Assembly: GCA_964395765.1 (NCBI GenBank)
Contig: CAYNCU010000084.1
Coordinates: 1-17,015, forward strand
DNA length: 17,015 nucleotides
From: DATDPY01 sp964395765
GTDB taxonomy: Bacteria > Bacteroidota > Bacteroidia > Cytophagales > Cyclobacteriaceae
Direction of reading: 5' to 3'
The translations under genes were made by a program, and so were the position numbers. Shown here piece after piece: positions 6,577 through 13,909 of this stretch. The notes beneath the pieces were generated by a model. It made no database searches, had not been told where the DNA came from, and was given only the letters and a program-made list of their open reading frames with translations. Each line of letters starts with the position of its first letter. Position 1 is the stretch's first letter.

Positions 6577-8484
6577 ATGAGTTCAAACATTCTGTATTAT
6601 GGCGTTCAGCCGGATCTGCCATCACCGGTTGTGCTGACCGCAGGCCCCCTCAAAATGATTTATGAAAACGGTTTTTTAAAGCATATAAATCTTGAAGGGA
6701 ATGAAGTAGTTAATATGATTTATTATGCTCTCAGGGACCAGGACTGGAGAACCTTTCACGGCACCATAAAAAATGAAAAAATAAAGTCCAATGCAAACGG
6801 ATTTGATGTTTCCTACCGTTCAGTAGTATCCGCCGGAAAAATTCAATACGTTTTTGACTGCCAGATCAAGGGGAACAAGGAAGGCAAAATTGAGTTTTCA
6901 GTCCGGGGCGAATCCTACGCGAATTTTAAAAGAAACCGCATCGGATTTTGCGTGCTTCATTCCGTGAATGCCTATGCAGGCAAATCTTTAAAGATCCTTA
7001 CCGCCGATAAAAAAGAATTGGATGGGGTTTTCCCTGAATTGGCAGAACCTTTCCAGCCTTTCATCAATATTAAGACTGTTCAGTGGGAACCTGTTAATGG
7101 ATGGGAAGCGGTATTGAAATTTGATGGAGATATTTTTGAAATGGAGGATCAGAGGAACTGGTCGGACAACACCTATAAAATTTATTGCACTCCGCTGGAG
7201 CTTCCGGCGCCTGCAGAGGTTAAAATGGGAGATACAATAAAGCAAAAGGTAGTTTTGAATGTAGGCGCATTAAAAAAAGCTAAAGTAAAGCCGGGTCCGG
7301 AACTTTCCTTGTCAATTTCCAGGGAGGCGGAAGGTTTGTCGCTTCCCGGAATTGGACTTTCCGATTCCACTGTTTACAATGAGTATTCGGATAACGATAT
7401 CAATTTATTAAAACCGCTTTCTTTTCACCACCTTCGGTGTGACGTGGATGTAACTTCAATCCATGAAGTCGAAATTGAGGTGCTTAAGAAAAAATCGGTT
7501 TTACTTGAAGTTCCCTTAATGACTGCATTGCATTTTGGAACCGATGCTGAAAATGAAGCTGCACGTTTTATCAAACTCATAAAAGATGCGGCACTAAATA
7601 TCGATTCCTTTATTTTGTTTCATAAGGACACTCTCGCTTCCTCCGAGGAATTAATATCAAAGGTGAGCAGGATCATTCGTGAAGCTTTCCCTGATGTAAA
7701 AATCGGTGCCGGGAGCAATCAGCATTTCGCCCAAGCCAACAGGAACAGGATGAATACCGAAGGAATTGATTTTCTTGTCTTTCCATCCACACCTCAGACT
7801 CACCTGACGGACAAACATGTATTGATCGATAACCTGGAAGGTGCTGCAGGTGCGGTGAAAACCGCACATTCTTTCTCCGGAGCCAAACCTGTTTATGTTT
7901 CACCGGTTACACTTCTTGAAAGGCAGATTTTTGCCGGGAAAGAAGACCTACGGTATCTGGATCAATTGCCACAGGATGTTGATCCCGAACAAGCCTCCTT
8001 ATTTGCCGCCGGCTGGACACTGGGCAGCATTAAATATCTGTCGGAAGCGGGAACTGCGCGGATAACCTATTTCGAAACGACAGGATGGAAAGGGATTATG
8101 CAGGGTAATGACCCTTCACCGTTGCTTTCATCTTTCCGTGCCCAGGCAGGAACTGTATTCCCTGTGTATTTCACTTTTTACTGGTTGGGAAAAAATAAGG
8201 GGAGCAAGGTCTTGCCTGTTAAAATCACACAACCGGCTAAAGTTTCCGGCCTGGCCTTACAAAATGAGAAAGACAAATATCTTTTTCTGGCCAATCATAC
8301 GGAAGATAACCTTGCATTTCCCGTTCATAATTTAAGAAAGGGACAAGTTATATCACGGCTCAATGAAAAGAATGCCGCTTCCTTTATGAAAGACCCGGCT
8401 ACCTTTCTCGGCAGGAGCCCGGATGACCCGGTTGAAGGCAATGTCACTTTAATGCCTTTGGAAATCGTAATCATAAAATTTTAA
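6577..8484 (+). CDS. apnL: D-apionate lactonase-like protein (ApnL)
   Basis: A 635-aa cytoplasmic protein without a signal peptide, proposed to hydrolyse D-apionolactone to D-apionate. Domain order fits ApnL: an N-terminal beta-rich domain with RNRIGFCVLHS (119-129) and FEMEDQRNWSDNTYKIY (187-203); a TIM-barrel domain (about 280-510) with GSNQHFAQANRNR (379-391), FPSTPQTH (402-409), VYVSPVTLLERQ (439-450), DPEQASLFAAGWTLGS (469-484) and TYFETTGWKGIMQ (497-509); then a C-terminal beta domain to the end. A TTG at 6571 would overlap apsD, but the ATG two codons on leaves a 2-bp gap and is the likelier start. The assignment rests on recalled family motifs and pairing with the dehydrogenase, not on a search. 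Catalytic residues are not known to me. Confidence 0.68.
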   Translation: MSSNILYYGVQPDLPSPVVLTAGPLKMIYENGFLKHINLEGNEVVNMIYYALRDQDWRTFHGTIKNEKIKSNANGFDVSYRSVVSAGKIQYVFDCQIKGNKEGKIEFSVRGESYANFKRNRIGFCVLHSVNAYAGKSLKILTADKKELDGVFPELAEPFQPFINIKTVQWEPVNGWEAVLKFDGDIFEMEDQRNWSDNTYKIYCTPLELPAPAEVKMGDTIKQKVVLNVGALKKAKVKPGPELSLSISREAEGLSLPGIGLSDSTVYNEYSDNDINLLKPLSFHHLRCDVDVTSIHEVEIEVLKKKSVLLEVPLMTALHFGTDAENEAARFIKLIKDAALNIDSFILFHKDTLASSEELISKVSRIIREAFPDVKIGAGSNQHFAQANRNRMNTEGIDFLVFPSTPQTHLTDKHVLIDNLEGAAGAVKTAHSFSGAKPVYVSPVTLLERQIFAGKEDLRYLDQLPQDVDPEQASLFAAGWTLGSIKYLSEAGTARITYFETTGWKGIMQGNDPSPLLSSFRAQAGTVFPVYFTFYWLGKNKGSKVLPVKITQPAKVSGLALQNEKDKYLFLANHTEDNLAFPVHNLRKGQVISRLNEKNAASFMKDPATFLGRSPDDPVEGNVTLMPLEIVIIKF

Positions 8485-8517
8485 ACAGGGCTAAATTCAT
8501 TAATTCATACTATTTTC

Positions 8518-8937
8518 ATGGCGAAATTAAACCTCAACATCAGGGGAATACAGCATATAGGAATCCCTGTTACCGATATTAAGACCTCTGAAAAATTTTA
8601 TAGTCATCTTGGTTTCGAGAACGTAATGAATTCCGTTTTTGATTCTGGAGGAGGAAAAGGCAAGGTAATTATGATGAAGATGAATTCCATGATCATTGAG
8701 CTATATGAAATGCCTGCGGCCGAACTGGAAGAGATCCGGAATCGAAAAGACGGCCATATCGATCATATCGCCTTTGATGTCCCTGATGTTGACAAAGTTT
8801 TTAATACATTGAAAAAGTCGGGATTCAATATTGAAGATGAAGAACCATTATTCCTTGATTTCTGGGAAAAAGGTTGCCGGTATTTCTCCATTCTTGGACC
8901 CGATAAGGAACGGCTTGAGTTTAACCAGCTATTGTAG
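8518..8937 (+). CDS. VOC family protein (glyoxalase I-like)
   Basis: A 139-aa single-copy vicinal-oxygen-chelate protein with two beta-alpha-beta-beta-beta halves. The first is IQHIGIPVTDIKTSEKFYSHLGF (11-33) and the second HIDHIAFDVPDVDKVFNTL (80-98). Candidate metal ligands fall at the glyoxalase positions: H13, E61 (IELYE), H83 (DHIAF) and E134 (ERLEFNQ). All four appear present, so it is probably a metal-dependent enzyme that could be a lyase, isomerase/epimerase or dioxygenase. It follows apnL by 33 bp on the same strand and is followed by a strong terminator, so it is probably the last gene of the apsD-apnL operon. A step on a lactone, an oxo-acid or an epimer in that pathway is conceivable but cannot be read from sequence. 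Confidence 0.85.
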   Translation: MAKLNLNIRGIQHIGIPVTDIKTSEKFYSHLGFENVMNSVFDSGGGKGKVIMMKMNSMIIELYEMPAAELEEIRNRKDGHIDHIAFDVPDVDKVFNTLKKSGFNIEDEEPLFLDFWEKGCRYFSILGPDKERLEFNQLL

Positions 8938-8956
8938 GAAGTAATTAGGGTATAAC

Positions 8957-8990
8957 AAAAAGCCTTTCAACGAAGGATTGAAAGGCTTTT
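8957..8990. terminator. Strong bidirectional terminator
   Basis: A 13-bp perfect stem AAAAGCCTTTCAA (8958-8970) / TTGAAAGGCTTTT (8978-8990) with loop CGAAGGA. It is flanked by A-run and T-run so that both directions end in U. It lies 20 bp after the VOC gene and 26 bp before the end of the convergent FadL-like gene, and should end both transcripts. Confidence 0.85.
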
Positions 8991-9015
8991 CAAACAATGA
9001 TTAATTTTTCGTCGT

Positions 9016-10566
9016 TTACTTCGAAAGATTGATATCCAGGCCAACAGCAAAAATGGTATTGTCTTTCCCATAGGTTTCCTTAATTGACATCGGGGCCAAA
9101 GGATCCTGGCCGATGTTATGAGTGAAATTTTTATCGGAGTCAGTATACTTTGTGTACAGCACTCCAACATTCAGTGTCAGCAATTTCGTGAATTTCAATG
9201 CCCCGCCAATGGCCCCTGAGTTGGAAGATAATTCCGGGTTCAGATCCGATTGAAATTCCTGTTTCACACCTGTGTTAGCTCTTAAATATCCCGCGCTGAC
9301 TAAAAGAAACGGATTCACGTTATACTCTATGCCCAAGGCTATTTCATTATTGTTTTTATTAACCAGGGTACTGTTATCAATAAATGCCCCCGAATTATCA
9401 ACTTTTCCGTATTTGGCTTTCTTGTCAAAGTATTGATGGTAACCCGCCGAGAGAGTCAGTTTGGGTAGATTCAATGCTGCTCCAACGCTTAATAAGGCCG
9501 GCATATCATTGGGTGTAACCTTTCCGTCAGGGAATTCAGTAATGAAAGATCCGTCGCTGTTCACGCCGATCCTGATATCTTTTGTTGTATTGTTTGTGAC
9601 CTCCATATTGGTCTGGAATTCATATTTAATCCCGATGTTCAACAATTTGCCCAACAGATTTATATTAGCACCTACAATCGGTGTAATTCCATGACCGGTT
9701 TGTGTTACCTCTGCTTCCTGGTCCTGCAGCAGTACTGATTCAACCCCTGCCTTATTCGCATAATTGGTATAAAAGGTCGCGGCCTCTCCAAATGTAGTAC
9801 CCGATGGCAGGCCCGTGGCCATGGCAATACTATCAGGCATCTGTATAGACGCAGGATAGGCGGAAAATGCCTGCACCAGAGAACTCGCTTGTTGCTGAGC
9901 AGCCTGGAAGAAATCCGAAGCGCCCATTTCCAGGGAACCGCCGATAATGATCTTGTTATCTTTTATGTGACCTTTATAGCTTGTGCTGGCCATGACATAC
10001 CTCCCTCCCAGAAAAACCGAAAGGACATCATTTACCTTATAGGATACACCCAACTGGGCACCCCAGTAAATGGATTGTCCTTCAAAGTAAAGATTGGTTT
10101 TATAGCCGGTTATAGGCTGCCCTGCTGACTGTAAGGCCGGCACCAGGTCGGATATTGCATATTCAAAAGAAGGAAGCCCGGAATTAAAGGTTGCCCCGCC
10201 TCCTCCGCCTACGGGGTTAAATCCAAATGAAACGGAAAACTTGCTGACATTAAAAGCAGCATAAATACCCGGGAAAAACGGAGCCGATATTTTTCCTTTA
10301 TAATCTCCGGAGTTCAGAAATGCATCGGAGCTGGAAATATACCTATTCTGAAAAATCGTTTGATTATTTATTGAAATATGCAGGCCTGTTCCCAGTAAGG
10401 TTAATCCCGCAGGATTATAATAAACGGCATCAATGCCTAAGGTTGCATCTCTTGCCAGCATCCGGACGTAGGCTGCACTCTGATTGGTATTGGTTACAAT
10501 TCCGCCGGCAAAAACTGTAGAAACAAAAAATGCCGGGGTAAAAATTAAAAGGAAAATCTTTTTCAT
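9016..10566 (-). CDS. FadL/OmpP1/TodX family outer-membrane transporter
   Basis: Outer-membrane beta-barrel of the FadL family, which takes up long-chain fatty acids and other hydrophobic molecules. I start at the ATG at 10566 because MKKIFLLIFTPAFFVSTVFA is a good signal peptide. The in-frame ATG at 10599 adds 11 residues ahead of it and is less likely. The product is then 516 aa, somewhat longer than E. coli FadL. After the signal, NTNQSAAYVRMLARDAT leads to the family motif DAVYYNPAGL. The hatch region is glycine-rich (FNPVGGGGGATF). Alternating amphipathic strands continue to the end, where the last strand is NTIFAVGLDINLSK. Monocistronic, convergent with the VOC gene, with its own upstream region after the ssb terminator. 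Ligand is unknown. Confidence 0.9.
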   Translation of the reverse strand: MKKIFLLIFTPAFFVSTVFAGGIVTNTNQSAAYVRMLARDATLGIDAVYYNPAGLTLLGTGLHISINNQTIFQNRYISSSDAFLNSGDYKGKISAPFFPGIYAAFNVSKFSVSFGFNPVGGGGGATFNSGLPSFEYAISDLVPALQSAGQPITGYKTNLYFEGQSIYWGAQLGVSYKVNDVLSVFLGGRYVMASTSYKGHIKDNKIIIGGSLEMGASDFFQAAQQQASSLVQAFSAYPASIQMPDSIAMATGLPSGTTFGEAATFYTNYANKAGVESVLLQDQEAEVTQTGHGITPIVGANINLLGKLLNIGIKYEFQTNMEVTNNTTKDIRIGVNSDGSFITEFPDGKVTPNDMPALLSVGAALNLPKLTLSAGYHQYFDKKAKYGKVDNSGAFIDNSTLVNKNNNEIALGIEYNVNPFLLVSAGYLRANTGVKQEFQSDLNPELSSNSGAIGGALKFTKLLTLNVGVLYTKYTDSDKNFTHNIGQDPLAPMSIKETYGKDNTIFAVGLDINLSK

Positions 10567-10754
10567 GAGTGTGAATTTTAAAAAGTTGAATTGTCCCATC
10601 TAAAAATTTCCCGAAAATAGTATAATTCATTTTTTTACCAAAACAGGAGTAGAAACATTTTATATCCGGGTATTGAATTTTTAACCGTATTTAAATTGAT
10701 TCATTCTAAATAAGATAATTACATGAAAAATTTTATACGGATTCACCGAACACA

Positions 10755-10790
10755 TAAAAAAAGGCAGCCCTATAAAGGGCGCCTTTTATG
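10755..10790 (-). terminator. Rho-independent terminator of ssb
   Basis: Read on the minus strand, the stem AAAAGGC-GCCC pairs with GGGC-GCCTTTT, with one bulged base and loop TTTATA, and ends in a run of seven T. It starts 15 bp after the ssb stop. It separates ssb from the FadL-like gene on the same strand. Confidence 0.85.
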
Positions 10791-10804
10791 ATGACAGGCA
10801 GGGT

Positions 10805-11152
10805 TTATTCCGATTTTTTATCTCCGTTCACCACCATGAGTTCATCCGCAATCACTTCAGAGATATACCGTTTATTTCCCTTGGTGTCTTCATACGATCG
10901 GTTAGTAAGTTTACCGTCAACCGCGATACGATAACCTTTTTTACATACTTTTTCGGCAATTTTTGCCAAATTGCCCCAGGCAACAATATTATGCCATTGG
11001 GTTTCATCGATTTTTTCGCCCTGTTTGTTTTTATAGGATTCATGGGTTGCCAGTGAAAAGCGAGCCACAACACCACCGCTCGTAAGTGTTCTGATCTCAG
11101 GATCACTGCCAAGATTACCGATTAACCTGACAGAATTTTTTAGATTTTTCAT
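10805..11152 (-). CDS. ssb: Single-stranded DNA-binding protein, short form
   Basis: A 115-aa OB-fold protein that coats single-stranded DNA. Seen: NSVRLIGNLGSDPEIR (6-21), VARFSLATHESYKN, ETQWHNIVAWGNLAKIAEKV (about 50-69, with the two conserved tryptophans), KGYRIAVDGKLTNRSYEDTKGNKRY and ISEVIADEL. It ends at VVNGDKKSE immediately after the OB fold. The flexible linker and acidic DDIPF-type tip that recruit repair and replication proteins are missing. This is usual for accessory SSB paralogues of Bacteroidota rather than the main replicative SSB. It is a single-gene unit with its own terminator and is divergent from the AhpD-like gene. Assignment is secure; accessory status is inference from the missing tail. 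Confidence 0.93.
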   Translation of the reverse strand: MKNLKNSVRLIGNLGSDPEIRTLTSGGVVARFSLATHESYKNKQGEKIDETQWHNIVAWGNLAKIAEKVCKKGYRIAVDGKLTNRSYEDTKGNKRYISEVIADELMVVNGDKKSE

Positions 11153-11199
11153 AGCTGTTAATTTTTAACTTTTTAATATTTAAACTGTAGCCGGCCGAT

Positions 11200-11211
11200 A
11201 ATTGATCAATT
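11200..11211. promoter_or_regulatory. 12-bp perfect palindrome between ssb and the AhpD-like gene
   Basis: AATTGATCAATT is a perfect inverted repeat in the 160-bp divergent region, 48 bp before the ssb start and about 100 bp before the AhpD-like start. It could be an operator, but the sequence is AT-rich and one copy alone is weak evidence. A near -7 match, TACTTTCG (11262-11269), lies nearer the plus-strand gene. Confidence 0.25.
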
Positions 11212-11312
11212 GATGAGGCAATTTATAAAAGGTAATTTCATAGATTCGGTTAATAAATAATTACTTTCGGTTAAAGACATTTATTTTCACGTAATTTTTT
11301 AATAGATGAAAT

Positions 11313-11672
11313 ATGAAAACTCAAAAAGATGAATTCGGGAATAATATTCAACAAATCGTTGAATTGAGGAAAAAAGCTCACCGTTATTATTTAAATAAGT
11401 CGGCAATGTATAAATCATTTCTGAAAATGGAAGAATTAACCTTCCGGGCAGGTTCGTTGAGTAAAAAGGAAAAGGAATTGATTGCCATTGGCATTTCAGT
11501 GGTCATCAACTGTGAATCATGCATGGAGTGGCATACCGGGCAAGCGTTAAAGAATAATGCCAGTGAAGAGGAAATCCTCGAAGCAGTTGAAGTAGGCATG
11601 GAAATGAGCGGGGGACCCGGAACTGTTTCAGCAAGATTTGTAATGCAGGCCATTGAGTATCATCGCCGGTAA
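11313..11672 (+). CDS. Carboxymuconolactone decarboxylase / AhpD-like family protein
   Basis: A 119-aa helical protein of the AhpD-like fold. The signature VVINCESCMEWHTGQAL (63-79) gives C67-x2-C70-x3-H74, the redox-active pair plus the proton-relay histidine of AhpD-type peroxidase reductants. LSKKEKELIAIGIS (49-62) ahead of it and EEILEAVEVGMEMSGGPGTVSAR (75-150 region, after the motif) are typical of the CMD family. Small members of this type are usually thiol-disulfide or antioxidant proteins; the true gamma-carboxymuconolactone decarboxylases lack such a CxxC. No peroxiredoxin partner is beside it. It lies 121 bp upstream of the LysE-type gene, which has its own candidate promoter, so operon membership is uncertain. 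Confidence 0.87.
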   Translation: MKTQKDEFGNNIQQIVELRKKAHRYYLNKSAMYKSFLKMEELTFRAGSLSKKEKELIAIGISVVINCESCMEWHTGQALKNNASEEEILEAVEVGMEMSGGPGTVSARFVMQAIEYHRR

Positions 11673-11704
11673 ATGCGGGCTGATTTATAATCGTGGTATA
11701 TTTC

Positions 11705-11718
11705 TATATTTGAAATAT
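11705..11718 (+). promoter_or_regulatory. Candidate -7 promoter element of the LysE-family gene
   Basis: TATATTTG (11705-11712) matches TAnnTTTG exactly and lies within the perfect palindrome ATATTTGAAATAT (11706-11718). Transcription would start about 75 bases before the TTG start codon. The upstream TTTA at 11684 is only a poor -33. AT-rich composition makes chance matches easy. Confidence 0.35.
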
Positions 11719-11793
11719 CCTGAAGAAATGAGATGACTGTATATTATTACAGGATAAGTTGTTTTTATGAATTCAAACAGCCGGTAAAATAAA

Positions 11794-12432
11794 TTGAAAT
11801 TATTTATCACAGGATTCATGCTGGCACTGTCCCTGTGTCTTGATATTGGAATCGTAAATGTTGCCATTATAAAAACTGCTATCGATCGGGGATTCAGACG
11901 GTCATTTTATGTCGGCCTTGGTTCCACGGCAGGGGACTTGATCTACGCTTCACTTTCCATTCTGGGAATTGGCATGTTGCTGGCAATAAAATGGTTCCGA
12001 ATGACCCTCTGGATAGGAGGAACCCTTGTACTTTTAATGTTGTGTGCGCATATCATAATTCAACTTGTCAGGAAGAATTCTGCGGGCATCGATGAGATGG
12101 ACAACCTGACCCAGGCCGGTAAAAGAAATAATTATTTTATTTATGGAATGATTCTCGCGTTATCATCTCCTTCGGCCATTATCTGGTATATATCGGCAGG
12201 AGGAAGCATGATCGCCACGGTTCCCATGCATAGTCGGTTTGATTATATTGATTTTTTAGGGGGTTTCGGATGTGCCTCGTTAATGTGGGGTGTGATTATT
12301 TCATGGATTAGTTATAAGAGTGCCTCGTTATTCAGCAGTCGAGTCAGAAGTATTTTATCCATTATTTCTGCCATGTTGTTCCTGATCCTCGCCATTATAA
12401 TTTTTATTAAAGGTTTTCATACCATGTTTTGA
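11794..12432 (+). CDS. LysE/RhtB family exporter
   Basis: A 212-aa inner-membrane protein with about six hydrophobic segments (roughly 3-22, 37-62, 67-90, 112-132, 146-170, 182-208). It is of the size and layout of LysE/ArgO/RhtB amino-acid and metabolite exporters. Typical elements are GFMLALSLCLDIGIVNVAIIKTAI near the N-terminus, GLGSTAGDLIYASLSILG and the central LALSSPSAIIWYISAGG, where family members often have NP followed by a tryptophan. The start is TTG at 11794: a TAA at 11785 closes the frame upstream, and the first ATG (11818) would remove part of the first membrane helix. The substrate is unknown. Confidence 0.85.
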   Translation: MKLFITGFMLALSLCLDIGIVNVAIIKTAIDRGFRRSFYVGLGSTAGDLIYASLSILGIGMLLAIKWFRMTLWIGGTLVLLMLCAHIIIQLVRKNSAGIDEMDNLTQAGKRNNYFIYGMILALSSPSAIIWYISAGGSMIATVPMHSRFDYIDFLGGFGCASLMWGVIISWISYKSASLFSSRVRSILSIISAMLFLILAIIIFIKGFHTMF

Positions 12433-12444
12433 ATAATCGGGCCA

Positions 12445-12472
12445 TTGATTTCATCATGGTTCGGTATATTTG
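12445..12472 (+). promoter_or_regulatory. Candidate promoter of the outer-membrane barrel gene
   Basis: TTG (12445-12447), 17 bp, then TATATTTG (12465-12472). This fits the TTG-N17-23-TAnnTTTG pattern reported for Flavobacterium. The expected start near 12479 leaves a leader of about 110-150 bases, depending on which ATG is used. Confidence 0.5.
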
Positions 12473-12625
12473 CGGATTAAATTTCCAAATACAGGAATTT
12501 ATTGGGTTTGCAGACCTGTAATTTTTTATTTCCGGATGATTATCCTGTCGTGGTTGATTATAATATAATTGCCCGATAAAATATTTAAAATGTTTAATAA
12601 ATTATTGACAATAAATATTCATAGC

Positions 12626-13906
12626 ATGGTTATTAAGTTTTCAGGAATTATTCGTTTACCGGCCTTCATCGTCTTGTCATTAGTCTTTTTTTCTCCATCC
12701 AGGGCTGAAACAGCTCCGGGGACAGATTCAATAAAAGTTGAACCCCTGTTAAAAATCTTTATAAATGGAGACAGGCCGGATGACGCATACCTTCGAAAAG
12801 AGATCCCCTACGTTAATTTTGTCCGGGACCAGAATTTATCGGACCTGCAGGTGTTAATCGCCTCAATTCATACCGCGAGTGGAGGAGTAAACTACGAGTT
12901 AAAATTTATAGGAAGGAACGATTTTAAAAACCTGAATTATACCCTTAAGCATAATTCCAGTCAGGAAGAGACCTATTTTCAAAGAAGAAAAGGATTGGTG
13001 GATGCCATTAAAATGGGGCTATTGCCCTTTGTTTCGCAATCCGGGGATTTAAATAATTTCAGTCTGACTTATAAGGGGTCACAAAATTCCGAAAAGAACA
13101 GGATTAAAAATGAAAATGATCCCTGGCATCATTGGGTATTCCAGGCGGGCGCTGACGGATCCTATTATAAAGAAGCAAGTGTCACCCAATATGGTTACAG
13201 CGGTTCACTGGACGCCAACTATATTACCGAGAAGTGGAGAATCCGGAATAGTTTTTATACGAGAAAACATGTAAATCATTTTATCGATTCGGGGGATAGT
13301 ATCACCGCCAAAGACAGTTATACCCAGCTGCGATCCTCCGTGGTGAAAACCATCAGCGGGCGACTTTCCATGGGAGTATTCGGCAGGATTCAGCATTCTA
13401 CCTACCGGAATTACGACGTTTCCTATAATTTATCCCCTGCCGTTGAATATAATTTTTTCCCATGGGAAGATGTTGCAAGGCGTGAATTCACTGTTGCATA
13501 CCATATCGGTTACCAGCATAACCGTTATATTGAAACCACGATTTATGATAAAAGGAAGGACATCCTGGGATACCATTCGCTGAATATAAATTTCAGGATG
13601 ATTCAACCCTGGGGGAATATCAATTCAAGCCTTGAAGGTTCCGATTTTTTTGAAAATCCCGAATTTTATAGTGTACAATTAGACACAAGAGTATCCGCCC
13701 GCATCACAAAAAACCTTTCATTCAGAATCAGTTTGAATGCACAAAGTATTCATGACCAGATCTATCTTCCCCAGGGAGACGCAAGCTTAGAAGATATACT
13801 TTTGCAACAACGAAGCCTGGCTACTACCTACCAGTATTCTTTTTCCGCCGGGCTACAATTTACCTTCGGTTCAATATACAATAATGTAATCAACAGGAGG
13901 CTTTGA
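12626..13906 (+). CDS. Outer-membrane beta-barrel protein of unknown function
   Basis: I start at the ATG at 12626 (426 aa) because MVIKFSGIIRLPAFIVLSLVFF then SPSRA-E forms a standard signal peptide. In-frame starts at 12569 (TTG) and 12590 (ATG) would place a long extra leader ahead of it. After an N-terminal soluble part (IFINGDRPDDAYLRKEIPYV, then LQVLIASIHTASGG and YELKFIGRNDF), the sequence alternates amphipathic strands rich in Tyr, Ser, Asn and Arg. It closes with YSFSAGLQFTFGSIYNNV, a typical last strand although a few residues (INRRL) follow it. I recall similar uncharacterised Bacteroidota proteins but no named family. It ends 3 bp from the convergent GH106 gene with no terminator hairpin between them. 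Confidence 0.8.
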   Translation: MVIKFSGIIRLPAFIVLSLVFFSPSRAETAPGTDSIKVEPLLKIFINGDRPDDAYLRKEIPYVNFVRDQNLSDLQVLIASIHTASGGVNYELKFIGRNDFKNLNYTLKHNSSQEETYFQRRKGLVDAIKMGLLPFVSQSGDLNNFSLTYKGSQNSEKNRIKNENDPWHHWVFQAGADGSYYKEASVTQYGYSGSLDANYITEKWRIRNSFYTRKHVNHFIDSGDSITAKDSYTQLRSSVVKTISGRLSMGVFGRIQHSTYRNYDVSYNLSPAVEYNFFPWEDVARREFTVAYHIGYQHNRYIETTIYDKRKDILGYHSLNINFRMIQPWGNINSSLEGSDFFENPEFYSVQLDTRVSARITKNLSFRISLNAQSIHDQIYLPQGDASLEDILLQQRSLATTYQYSFSAGLQFTFGSIYNNVINRRL

Positions 13907-13909
13907 TCT

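Noticed and set aside
7657..7903. Two overlapping minus-strand frames within apnL
   Set aside because: Cysteine- and arginine-rich, no recognisable motif, fully inside a gene with strong family sequence on the other strand.
10567..10599. 11-residue N-terminal extension of the FadL-like protein
   Set aside because: It would put MGQFNFLKFTL ahead of an already complete signal peptide starting MKKIF.
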